Under the pieces are notes generated by a model, which searched no databases, was not told the DNA's origin, and saw only the letters and a list, made by a program, of their open reading frames with translations. A stretch of DNA of 64,000 nucleotides from contig JAHRBC010000002.1 in the NCBI GenBank assembly GCA_022702545.1, positions 2,666,001-2,730,000 on the forward strand, read 5' to 3'. The first letter of the stretch is position 1. Each line of letters starts with the position of its first letter. A program made the position numbers and the translations under genes. This document shows, piece after piece, positions 37,736 through 48,928 of this stretch. Source of the stretch: Phycomyces nitens (Eukaryota; Mucoromycota; Mucoromycetes; Mucorales; Phycomycetaceae).

Positions 37736-37851
37736 AGAGTATGCATTTTTTTTTATAAATATCAAATAAAAGCATATTTTGTACAAGAGGATATTTCAAT
37801 TGAAACAAACAAATTTAGAGTATTCAAGAGAGTATGTTTTGTGTGTGTTTT

Positions 37852-39053
37852 TTAATCCAACTCGGTGGTACTGAGAACTGTCATGACAGATTCAAACATA
37901 AATACTGCAGCAGCATTGGTTGGGAATGCACGTAAGAATGAAGGCAGGAAACCACGGTAGAAACCCCTGAGACCCTGTGTCTGATAGACATGCTGTGCTA
38001 CTGACATTGGAGTTGGGAATTGACGTGGGGTTACATCTGGCTGGGTCATGTAACGGTTCTTGATGACATCTAAAGAGTTTATAAGATTAAGAAGCCCAAT
38101 AGATATGCTTACCACTCGGGAAGGCGCCTATCCAGAACACAGTGGCACTCAGACCACCAGCCACAAAGGAAACTCCACCATCTGATAGACTAGTCTTTCT
38201 CAATTCACGCGAAAATATCTGTGGATTTATACCCAATTGCGGGTGTGAGTCATCTTTTGTACATCAAAGAAAGGCCAAGATCCAGAATATATTTACCTCG
38301 TATGAGCTCCAGAAAAAAAAGAACCAACTGCGGAACAGCATGGTTGGGCCCAAGCCTGTCCAGAGAGCAGTTGGACCATTGTTGCGAACCAATTGGCGTA
38401 TACAGTCCACGGGTCCTTTGTAGACCTTGGTATTCGAGTCATACTGTACCTGAAGACGGGCCTTGATTTGCTCAACAGGTGTGGCTACAAATGATACCGT
38501 CAGTCCACCAGCCAGACCAGCCAGACCATGCTGGAAGAGACTCAAAGGCTTGTCTCCGTTCCAGGACTGCATAGTTACGCGTGCATTGTGAAGGGTGCCT
38601 AACCTAGATTTTGGATAAATGTCTTGATGGTTTGGATCTAACTTTTATGCAGAGGACTTACATGATGCTGTCCATAAACATCCAGCCAACCAGAGGTGGA
38701 GTGGCTCCTTTGTAGAGTGCCTTTGGTCCTTCTTTACTAATCGTCTTCTTGAGACAGTCCAGAGGTCCTTTGAACCGCCCGTCTGGACCGGATGTCTGTA
38801 AGCGAATCTTTACAGTATCTTGTAATGATAAAAGGTTTAGTATACGGGATTTTTTATCAGCACCAGACTTTATATCTTTGCTATTTACCAAAAGGGTGTC
38901 CAACAGCCAGCTTTGTGATTCCAGATGCCATTCCGGCTGCAAAACCTCGAGCTCTGTTTTGCCATGAACCGTCGGCCAATTCTGGGTTAGCACCTGTATC
39001 TGTTTTGGTGTTAAGTATTGTTTGTGAATGATCGAGTAGTTACCCTTTGACAT
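37852..39053 (-). CDS. Mitochondrial carrier (SLC25 family)
   Basis: Six exons (39053-39044, 38999-38889, 38818-38662, 38603-38297, 38218-38113, 38069-37852) give 302 residues. The first exon is 10 nt. Three carrier repeats show the P-x-[DE]-x-x-[KR] signature: HPFDTVKIRLQT, TPVEQIKARLQVQ and FPSDVIKNRYM, each followed by the G-rich second helix signature. GATPPLVGWMFMDSIMLGTLHNAR is typical of a fungal group near the carnitine/ornithine carriers. The family moves metabolites across the inner mitochondrial membrane. The substrate cannot be assigned with confidence from sequence alone. Confidence 0.9.
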
Positions 39054-39611
39054 TATAAAAGGCTTCCCTTTTCTTTACTGCAAATTAAGACGAAGCTTAT
39101 TATAGATCGTGACTGTCAAAGATTGGATTGAGTTTTATTTATCTCCATGGATTTAAATTGCTTTCATTCAGTAGACATTGCCTCTGCATAGCAACGGAGT
39201 TTTACAGTAAAGAGCGCCACGGATTTAAAGGTACAGAATTAAACCAATGAAATACATAAAGGCAAATACACGTAAATAAAAAAAAGTGGGGAAAGAAGTA
39301 CAAATGAAAATAAGAATAAAGCATGCGTGATACAAGTGGGGATGGTCATGTGTCCTGCACGGTAGCCATAGCGACCCTCTATTTTTCACACACACACACA
39401 CACACGAAGGGAATGGATCCATACTGCCATCTATCCCGCCTTCTTTCCAAAAATAACGTAAATAAACCTTTACTGACAACATTCTTTTTTTCCTTTTTCT
39501 TTTTTTTTTTGCCCGTCACCATCCTGGCCTTTGTATTTTGAATTTGATTTGTGTTTCAAAGTGAAATTATTATTATTATTCTTTTTCTTCTTCTTTTTTT
39601 ATAAATCACCA
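39054..39611. promoter_or_regulatory. Divergent spacer between the SLC25 and ERT1-like genes
   Basis: 558 bp between starts on opposite strands. It includes an AC run (39389-39405) and a T-rich stretch before the ERT1-like start. No gene supported. Confidence 0.4.
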
Positions 39612-41788
39612 ATGTCGAATAGTGTGGCCTCAACGCCCGGAGTCCAAGACATCAACTTTAACAACTTTTTGGCCTATAATGCTTCAGAAACTACTTCAAA
39701 ACGAAAGAAGCTTTCTGAGCAGAATTGCTGTTTTCATTGCCAAAAAGTAAGGGAATGAGTTTGGCAATCCATGCACGATCATCCTCATCTAATCATTTAG
39801 TCTTTCTTCTTCTTCTTCTTCTTCTTTCTTTCTTTTGCTATTGATAAATCAATAAATTATAATAATAATATTAATAATAATTATAATAATACTATTAATG
39901 ATAATAATAATATTAATGATAATAAATTCCTTTCTTTACTACTCTCTTCTCTAGGCACAGCTCAGTTGCGACGGTTGTAAGAACCTATTTTACAAAACAT
40001 CTCTTTTTCTATATACACTATTTCTATTTTTAAATCATATCTTTATATATATATGTATAAATGTATAAATATATATATTATATATATATACTTGGTACAC
40101 ACAGAATACAAAACATATAAAATACACATTTATAGGTCGTCCCTGCCAGCGGTGTATTAAGCGAGATCTTGCCAACTCTTGTACGGACCTGTTGAGAAAG
40201 AAGCCAAAATACACTCAGGACACCAAAGGATGTAAGTCTCTTGTCGCCCCCCCAATTTATTCCTAAATTCCATACGTCTAGCTGCCCTCTCTGGCTATTC
40301 GTTCCCCACTGCGGTTACAGAAGCATTGCAGTCAATGGGTAAACAGACGACCAAGTGTTTTACTTTTTGTATTTTGGCTGGTTAATTTTGTCATCATCAT
40401 TATCATCATTACTATTACTTTTTCTATTGGGCAGATTCTCATTTTATCGATGCCTCACATTTATTCGATTTCTCTCTGGCCGACCTCGAGTTTGGATCCG
40501 AGACGACAGGGCTAGAATATGGTTTCATTGGGAACATGCTACAGACACCATTAGAAGGCACACAGATCGGTCATAATCCCATGCCCTCTCCCACCTCATC
40601 CTCAGTCAGCAACCCCATCTCCTTCCAAACCAACCCTAATGATGATCATACAAGACAGTCCGCAATATATGACCCCAACCCTACCCAGCTCGCCTATTTC
40701 CCTTTTACCACTCCTCCCACCCCCCTCTCTTTTGCACAATCAAGTCTATTGGGAAACCCATCCCGGGCTACAAATGCTTCTCCTGTCAGCACTCACCTAA
40801 GCCCTTCTGTCTCCAGACCTCACAAAACAAAGCGTGATAGCTCTACTTCCTCGGTCTCAAGTGGGCGGAGGAAGGGCAACAGTGGCGACACTCCAGAGGC
40901 TGTGTACAGCAGTGTGCGACGTCCATTTAATTACGCCGAAGGATTCCACTACCTTTTTGAATATGTCAAAGAAAAGCAAGTTTGTACAGAATGCCCATGG
41001 CCCTGTGGCGAGGACTAAACTATCGTTATTCAATATAGAATGGCACGCGAAGACTTGATGCGCATCAGTCGTTCACTTGCCATGTTTAGACCATCTTTTC
41101 TTGCCCTTATAATGAACCTCACCGAAGAAGACTTGGTGTTTATGGAAAAGTGCATTCAAAGAACACTTTTGGTAAGCAAGAATAATCATATTTGACGATT
41201 GCTCAATATCCTCTGTACTCAATGATTCTTTGTTTGTTTGGTTTGTTTGTTTTTATCTAAAAAAAAAGGAGTATGAAAAGTTGATTAGCTTTTCAGGTAC
41301 ACCAACAATTGTCTGGAGGCGGACAGGCGAGATTTGCTTGGTTGGCAAAGAATTCTCGCTTCTTACTCAATGGACAAAAGACACCTTGCTCGATAAAAAG
41401 ACGTATATTTACGAGGTAACAATTGATTTCTGAAATGTCTTCTTGTTTTATTTTTTTGAAGCTTATCTATTCTTATCCTTTAGCTGATGGACAATCAGTC
41501 GGCTGTCGAGTATTGGGAGAAATTCTCGACTCATGCATTTGACAATACTGACAAGGCGTGTATATACTCGTGTATATTAAAGACACCGACCCAGAAACCA
41601 GTACCATGCACCTTTTGTTTTACAATCAAACGTGATATTTTTGATCTCCCAAGTGTGATTGTCGGCAATGTAAGACTTTGATAATTAATAGCCGAATTGG
41701 ATCATGATTGTTACATTGCAAACCGAATAACCGACTTTTATGTTTTATACAATATTCTTGTGAATAGTTTCTTCCTATCTTGAGCTAG
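39612..41788 (+). CDS. ERT1: ERT1/RDS2-type zinc-cluster transcription factor with PAS domain
   Basis: Nine exons (39612-39746, 39955-39973, 40136-40231, 40282-40338, 40435-40975, 41039-41171, 41269-41415, 41484-41669, 41768-41788) give 444 residues. The Zn2Cys6 cluster is spread over three exons (CCFHCQK / AQLSCDG / RPCQRCIKRDLANSC). A Ser/Pro-rich middle follows, then a PAS-like C-terminus: EYEKLISFSGTPTIVWRRTGEI, GKEFSLLTQW, YIYELMDNQSAVEYWEKFS and [26 protein letters not shown]. This is the ERT1/RDS2/AcuK class that controls gluconeogenesis and respiration genes. Exon 2 is 19 nt. Intron 5 (40976-41038) needs a GC-AG donor to keep YVKEKMAREDL in frame. Confidence 0.93.
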
Positions 41789-43341
41789 GCCGTAGAGACT
41801 TTTTTGGACCAAAAAAGAACAAGAGAAAGAAGAGAAATACATATCACTAAAGCCTCTGTACATGCGATAACAATACATACATGTATAAAAAAAATCCTTC
41901 TTTAAAAAAAAACTTGTTTTTTTTTGCAACTGTTTCTCTTTATTTCTTTTTATTATACTTTATACACACCTACAAGTAGTTTTTGTATTATTTCTACTCT
42001 ATTATATTATACTATATACATATATCATATTAAAGCATGTCAAACCACAAAAGGAATCGTCAGAAAGCGCCAAACCAACTGTCAAATCAAGTAAACACAC
42101 ACCTGGAGAAATATAGTACTTGAATCAAGGTGAAAAAAAGGGAGAATTCTCAGACCTCATTTAATATTAATTATATATTCACAAGTCAATATTTTACGTT
42201 TAGTAGCTCTGGGGTGTGCTGCTTTATTGATCGACTACATTAATCCATTACTTCAACATCACAAGAGTGTTTTCTAGATGCATATCCATATGTACATTTA
42301 TATAAACGCAAAAATCAACATTGGAATACACAATTTAGTCGGCGTTTTAATAACCCGCGGTTTTGTCGTAATAAATAACGGATATATAATAGGCGATTTA
42401 AATCAAGATATAAACATAATTTTGGGTTACGGGAGGTTCCATCTCTCGGATTATTATTTATTTTTTTTTAGTGCGGAATGCAAACATTACACAAATTATA
42501 TTTTCGTATTGAATAAGGAGTAACAAATATAATGGTAATAAAAAAAATAGGGAAATATGATGGAAAATATTATATTCAGGTTACTAATTATACTAGTAAT
42601 ATGAGCAATATGAGCAATACTAGCAATACTAGTAATAAATTACTGAGCTCTTTAATAAAAATTAATTTTGCATTTATCATTTATAGTCTCATTTACTAGT
42701 GTCCAGATTACTAAAATATCCAAAGATAAGAGTTTTTGAGTTTTCTGCAGTCTATATGCGTACATGGACATGGGTGCATACGTATATGCGTACTAATGCA
42801 CACATTTATGAGTGTTTTATGTGCTGGTTAGCAATCACTAAATGATCTTGAGAAATGGTTTAATTACCAAACAAACAAAACAATAAGATAGCCAGTCTGA
42901 CGTTGGAATCCTTTTTTTTTCTTTTTGGATCAATGGTTTACAATATATACACAAATATCATTCTATTTTGTTTTGTTTTGTTACCATTTCTTTTGTATGG
43001 CGACAAAGATAACTCAATTGTTACCTCTTTATGTACTTTGCCTTTTGTTGTTGTTTGTAACCATAACCAGTCTTGATCTACAGAATGGATCTGACATTTA
43101 GCAACTTGTATATTTTAAATATTTTCCCAACTAGCACGATTGCTTCTTTACAAAATATTATACTGACGATAGGCAATAAATGGTTCAAATCCTATAATAC
43201 AAGAAGAATTGGTCCCAACTTACAATTCTAATGTAGATACACACAGGAAAATACATTTTGGTCAAATAAGGGCCGATTTGTGTGCGCAGGAGCTGAAGAT
43301 CATGATGTGGTACAATGTAAGCTTTTTGATTCAATTCATGC
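41789..43341. other. Gene-poor AT-rich sequence
   Basis: No gene supported. A short interspersed array of an agcaatact/agtaat unit lies at about 42585-42640. The 81-codon ORF at 42278-42523 has no start context, no motif and unremarkable composition. Confidence 0.45.
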
Positions 43342-43611
43342 ATGGTAGTACTTTCTAGGCTATCCGAAGCACTTTTTTGCCCTGAGTGCGTTTACGTCTA
43401 TACCAATGGTACTCAAACTTTACCGGCATCTTGTAAAGATAAACGTACGAAAGAAGAGAAGGAAACGGTGGAATGCGGTAGGGTACTTGCAGAACTATCC
43501 TTTCCAGACACTTTTTTTTGTCAATACTTCAAAAAGAATTTTCTCGGTATACGAAAAAAAAAGCTAGCCAAGCTCAAATCCAAAAATATAGTTAAAAATA
43601 ACAAGATTTGA
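43342..43611 (+). pseudogene. Possible transposon-derived Cys-motif relic
   Basis: An 89-codon ORF contains CPECVYVYTNG, then SCKDKRTKEEKETVECGRVL and ends in a Lys-rich tail. A CPxC-x3-Y...C...C layout near a WY/YF-rich segment resembles the zinc-binding part of some fungal CACTA/Plavaka transposase-associated proteins. The upstream sequence (43250-43341) is open in other frames, as expected of a broken element. I cannot confirm the family. Confidence 0.3.
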
Positions 43612-44402
43612 CCATTCGTTCTTATTAGGCTTTTTTAAACTATATGGTGTGCTGTAGATGTATATTGCTTTAATCAAGATAGTATATGGATTGAAGAGAG
43701 TTAAAATATATATACATATATATATTATGTAATGTATTCATGTGGCCTATTCGGCTACAGGCTTCTCCTCATTAAAGAAATAGAGGGGATATTTATCCAG
43801 GAGATGTCCCTATGCTTACTTCTTTTATTAGAATCATACAGTGACACTAATGAAATAGCCAAGGATATCCACAAAAGAAAATATTATTTTAGATTGAATT
43901 CCAATGACTAATTATTATTGACAGTATTTTCTGAATATTACAAATGTCTGTATCCAAGGACTGGCTGAATATTTTGTGATCATTGCAAGACAATTGGGTT
44001 CCTTTAATGGTTCTACGCCTACTATTCTTTTGGGATTATTTCATAAAAGATTTTCTTTTAAATATATATATATATATATATATATGCTCAAGGTATCATA
44101 CGCATTAAACACCCACACTCACTCTTTTTCCAAAAATAATAATAATATATGTATATATGCATGTATGTCTGTATGTATATGTATATGGTCATTTTTTAGA
44201 AAAATAAAAATAAATAAATAAAAAGTTGGCGAAATATACATTGCAAAAATATCAGACAAACCATCTCCTTCTCTCCAGCACACACACACACACACACACA
44301 CAAACACTTTAACACTCACAAACACCAGCAGACTCTCACAGGCACATACGTTCACAAACACATACAATTTTTTGGGGGTTTTTGGGGTTGAATATGTGGA
44401 TC
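43612..44402. other. Intergenic, AT-rich with TA and AC microsatellites
   Basis: A TA run (about 44061-44083) and an AC run (44279-44302) are the only clear features. No gene supported. Confidence 0.5.
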
Positions 44403-45150
44403 TTAATCTGCTGAACAGTCTCCTTCGCCTATAATGCACCACTCGATTGGAATAACTCCAACGTTTAGATTTGATAATTCGAGAAATACGGATGGTGTCA
44501 AATCAAGTGAATCTATAAAAATTGAGCCCAAAAAGAAAAGAAAAAAAAAAGTTACGAAAAGAAACCGATATACACAATAGAGATGTATAAAAGAATCAGG
44601 AACATCGGGCATAATGATAATTATGGATATGCAGGATACTTGGGAAAAAAAAGAAACTTACGATATCTGCAGCCTGGACAGGCATCTTGAATGGTAGCCA
44701 CTGTTGAACGATGTCCAGATTTTATCAGGACTTCTTTAAAGCACCAGTCACTGGCAGGTCCATCATACCCAAATTGATCAAGGTTCTAATTACACAATTG
44801 ATCTGTGAGCCACAAGGTTCAACGATAAACAATAACGTACCAGTGCAACAATCTGGCTATTGTCATCTTCCTGTGGACCACATGCACCTTTGCGTAGGAT
44901 CTGTGGTGAGATATATGGCATTAATTATCAACAACTACATACCAGTCGAACCGCCTTCTGTTGCAGGATGAAAGAATGTAGCATAGCCTTCAAATGGTCC
45001 ACCTTCTCCACGAGTTTCAAGACGAGATATACGACGTTTAGAGAATTCTGATGATGGTCTGTGGATCCTGTTTGTTGGTCGACTGGCTAGAATGGTTGTG
45101 AAGAATAGTGCCATTAAGATGGCTGATAGGACACCAAGTGTTTTTGGCAT
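44403..45150 (-). CDS. Secreted double-psi beta-barrel (RlpA/barwin-like) protein, copy 1
   Basis: Four exons (45150-44943, 44887-44841, 44785-44662, 44512-44403) give 162 residues. A signal peptide (MPKTLGVLSAILMALFFTTILA) and a basic propeptide-like stretch (SKRRISRLETR, possible KR site) precede the DPBB domain: GYATFFHP, GSTGACGPQEDDSQIVALN-like core, NLDQFGYDGP..WC, IQDACPGCRYHSLDLTPSVFLEL and VIPIEWCII. The family of small cell-wall or expansin-like proteins includes RlpA and barwin folds. Copy 2 lies 1.3 kb away on the same strand. A wall or plant/host-surface role is inference. Confidence 0.82.
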
Positions 45151-46408
45151 GGCAGTATAAAAGAAAAAGAAAAAAAAAAGAAGATGGGAATGCCGAGAGA
45201 AGAGAAAAGGGTATGAATGTAGGGAAGAGTATATATAACATAAAAGAAACTATTCTCAAAAACCATATGCCCTTTCACGTTCTGCCCAGTCTACTTTGTC
45301 CATCAACCTATGTCAAGACCAATAAATCAAGCAAGGGGTGAGGTACCATAGAAATAAAAGAAAGGGGGTCTGGAGAAGGGGCAATAAAGTCATACAAAAA
45401 AGTGAGAAAATCAATGGCTTTATTTTTACAAAAGAAAAAAAATAGATCAAAAGGGACAATATATATAAAAAGTAAAAAAAAAATCCTTGCTATTAAAGAT
45501 ATGTACGCATTCAAGCAAAGATCTACATGAACTAAACGATGCCCTTGATAAGCCCATTATATATATATATATATATTTCACTTGTACATCTCCAATATAT
45601 ACTTTTAGATATTCAATTGAATAGGTCTTTCTAAAGCTGTTGTGTGTGTGTACAAATTATATATATATATATCTATATGATCCTTGTTGGATGCAATGGA
45701 ATATTGCAGGATCTGCACAAGCACGTTGCAAACACTGTTACCAAATCTTGAGTTTGATTTATTTATTTTGTCAGCTCAATGCCCTTTTTTTGGTTTTTTT
45801 GTTTCTAGCAATCAATATATGAAAATATAAATTTGGACAGAATGACTAGCTTAAAAATGAGTAGATTATCTTTAGTAGAATAATGATAATAAAGATTTGG
45901 GACTAGAAAGGTGTGAATTCAAGGGGAAAATAAGGTAAAGAACCAAACCAGCCCTTACATTCAAAAAGTAAATAGTAAATATTTAAAGGTTTGATGATAT
46001 TTACGAGAATAAAGGTAAATATATTTGAATTCACTCTTATTTAAATACATTTATACTTGTGCTGTGACGAAAACTACTATATATTCTCCTTGGCTGCAGC
46101 AACTGGCTTTGTATTAAGAATATTCCTTTCTCATGGCTAAAAGACGTTTATAGATAATTAGACCCAAAAATAGAGTATTTGAATATCACTTATAAAGAAA
46201 CGATACTAAACCATGTATGAATGTCTGTGTCATACATGTAGTGTTTATAAATATATCTATAAAAAAGTTTTTATATCGTATAATGGTGAAATGGTGAAAT
46301 GACATGTGTAATACAATGTTCTCTTTAATAACTTGATATTACAATAATGATGAATTAATGTAGTGTGTTTTCAACTAATCTTTTAGAAAACTAAAGACCG
46401 AGTCTTTC
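45151..46408. other. Spacer between the two DPBB genes
   Basis: 1.26 kb of AT-rich non-coding DNA. TA runs at about 45559-45575 and 45659-45672. It serves as the promoter of copy 1 and the 3' region of copy 2. No gene supported. Confidence 0.45.
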
Positions 46409-46898
46409 TTAGATGAGATGCCATTTGATTTTGAGGATACCAGTGTTGAGGTTTCCAAGCTTTGCGAAAAGAACGGGTGTGAGGTCGAGGTCACCGTGGG
46501 CACATTCAGGGCAAGCATCGTTGATTGTGGCTGTAACGGACTTTTTGCCATAGGTAATCAAGATCTTCTTGCCGCACCAGCTGCTCTTGCCTGACAATGA
46601 TCCATATTGAGGATGGTTCTGTTGAAATGCATTATTAGATTGCTGTTGTTTGGGTAATTAGATAACATACCAAGGCAACAATATGTGCATCATCTGCTTC
46701 ATTTGGGCCGCAAGCACCTTGGGAGCCACCTTCCTTGGAGGGAACAAACCAGGTTGCCTTTCCAGAGAAAGACTGGGCTCTTTTCTGGATAACTGCTTTT
46801 TCAGCACGGGTGATCTTCTCTACATTCTCGACGGCAGCAGCATCAATGAGGGCAAGGACAAAGGAAATCAGGAGGAGAGCAATGTAGGAGAAACGCAT
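46409..46898 (-). CDS. Secreted double-psi beta-barrel (RlpA/barwin-like) protein, copy 2
   Basis: Two exons (46898-46671, 46618-46409) give 145 residues. A signal peptide (MRFSYIALLLISFVLALIDA) leads to the DPBB core: SGKATWFVPSKEGGSQGACGPNEADDAHIVAL, then WCGKKILITYGKKSVTATINDACPECAHGDLDLTPVLF and IKWHLI. It shares the intron between VAL and the next exon with copy 1, plus the D-A-C-P-x-C and LDLTP motifs, so the two are paralogues. It lacks the extra intron in the N-terminal part and the two-Cys C-terminal tail of copy 1. Coding sequence is GC-richer than copy 1, suggesting higher expression. Confidence 0.88.
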
Positions 46899-48303
46899 GT
46901 TTGTATGTATAGATGTTTTGAATATAAAAAAAAAGGGATTTCGGAAAGCGCACAGCACAAGTAATTGACAGTTGGGGTTTTTTTTTGAAAGGAACAGTAA
47001 GAGGGGATGCGTCCGGCGCGAAAATAGAGTAAAACTTGTTGAAAGAGGGGTTGAGGTTTGGAGATGAAAATAGACGAGGGTATTTATTCATTTTTTTTTT
47101 CTAGTCCAGAACCGCGTGTGAGGTTCGCTTGGGTTCTTACTATTCTTCATTTGTTTCGGGTGTCTTTAATTCGGAGCTTGTTGTTGTTGTTAAAAGATGG
47201 CGCGAGGACTTAATTTTTTAATAAAAATAGTGATTGGATCATGAATAGATTGCTTAATGCCTTTAAATATAATGGCCTTGTAGACAATTGCCTTTGTCTT
47301 CTCTGGAATTCAGTCAATTCAAATACTATCAAGATTTCCTTGCCAAAGAACTGCTGCTAATCACGATTAATTCGCCTTTTTTGGAATAATAACTATGGAC
47401 GATTGATATAGAAAAAATCAAATAAATCGTAGGTTCAAAAGAAGAAGAAGAAAAAAGGCAAGAGCCACGTCGTTTTTTTTTAGATTTGAGAATCTTATTG
47501 GACATTGTCCACTCTCTTGTGCTTGTACTGCACTAAATATTTTATTTTGTCCTATTTTGGAGTAAATTAGCAGTAAAAAGAGCCAAAAAAAGAGAAATGT
47601 CTATAGATGTGGGTCTCACCAAGATATCCAATTAAACACTTGTAAAGATCCAGGAGACATATTTACTATTTTCTTGGCAAATATATAAATGAAATGAGCA
47701 GAAACCCTTGAATTTTTCAGTATCAACTAATCTTTTTCAAGATAAATTGGGAGCGGAAATAAGGCGGCAATCGGACTTGCCATTAGTTGCAGCAGTAGCA
47801 GAATCTCTTTCTCTCTCTTTTATTTTTACAGCCATTCCAGTGCAAAAAAAAGGGTCGCTGTTTTGGAATTTGATATTCAAAATTCTGTGTTCCCAATAAT
47901 GTTACCAATGGATCCAAAAATAAGGTACAGTGGTTCCGGTGCCAATTTGCGCTAATTAGAATTGTATTTCACTTTTATAGAATTCCAATTGTCGTTTTTC
48001 TTTGGGCTGTAATATAGGGCTATTCTTGGGTCTTTTGCGAGAAAAAAGAAGTTATTCGCACTGAATAAGAGTGGGGTTGGGGATGAGAAGAGAAGAGAAT
48101 GTTGTATCAATATAATAAAAGGTAGTAAAATGGGATTTATTAAAGAGTATCAGACAATTCAAAGTGACTAGAGCGACCAATGTTCTCTGTGACAAATATA
48201 GACTTGACAAAAAATAACACCTTTTATTCAAATGGTTGATACTAGACTAATACCGGCAGGGTCTCCAAGGTAGTACTGTCTATTGGAGAATTCCCCTTTG
48301 TAA
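46899..48303. other. Gene-poor region upstream of DPBB copy 2
   Basis: No gene supported. Immediately upstream of the copy 2 start there is a G-rich/T-rich stretch (46970-47100). The rest is AT-rich with short A/T runs. Confidence 0.45.
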
Positions 48304-48928
48304 TCAATGTACCTCTTCTTCACACCAGACCGAACTGTCCATTGCTCCGACCCGGACATCACATATTGAACAATGAAGTGTGACAAATAATTTACGATTC
48401 AAGTGTATGTGAGATTTTACATTTTTTGGTTTTTGACTGATCCAAACCGTCACAAGCATATGAATACTGGCAATACAAAAAAAAACATATGAATACTGGG
48501 AAGTTTTGGTATTCAGATGACTGATATCACGGGTAGAAGGTGTGCAAAGATTGTCATTAATGTAAGAGAGGGTGGTCAATTCATCGAATCGACCAACCAA
48601 GTTCAAAAGATCGGATTTCTTTAAAGGAAATTCCAAGCTCACAATTTTGGATGGACGTAACTTGACGCCAGATGGCTTTCTGACGGGATTTTCATATTGC
48701 AATCATACAAGGATAAGATTCTACAACATGCATAAGTCACTTTTTTGTAAGAATAAATTGAAAAGAAAAGCTAGTTTATACTTACAACTCAACAATGGCT
48801 TGTAGCACATGGCGTTCTTTATCCTTTGGGTCATCGCAAAGTTGCAACAGTTGGATTCTAGCGGCATCATCATCAATGTCATCTTTGATATAATCCCAAA
48901 GTAGATAAGTGAATAGGTTAAATGGCAT
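48304..48928 (-). CDS. Possible hypothetical protein (two exons)
   Basis: Two ORFs join in frame over a consensus intron (48785-48680; donor TT|GTAAGT, acceptor GTCAG) to give 172 residues: MPFNLFTYLLWDYIKDDIDD..., ERHVLQAIVEL, then KLRPSKIVSLEFPLKKSDLLNLVGRFDELTTL. The N-terminus resembles the start of an F-box (LP-x3-F-x-Y-L-x2-Y), followed by leucine-rich spacing, but the match is weak. The C-terminal third may be read-through. It may be intact, partial or decaying. No other evidence. Confidence 0.35.

Noticed and set aside
36887..37786. 299-codon minus-strand ORF opposite RACK1
   Set aside because: It is a mirror of the strongly C-biased RACK1 codons, with Gly/Val/Glu-rich composition and no domain. 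A sense WD40 protein explains the region fully.
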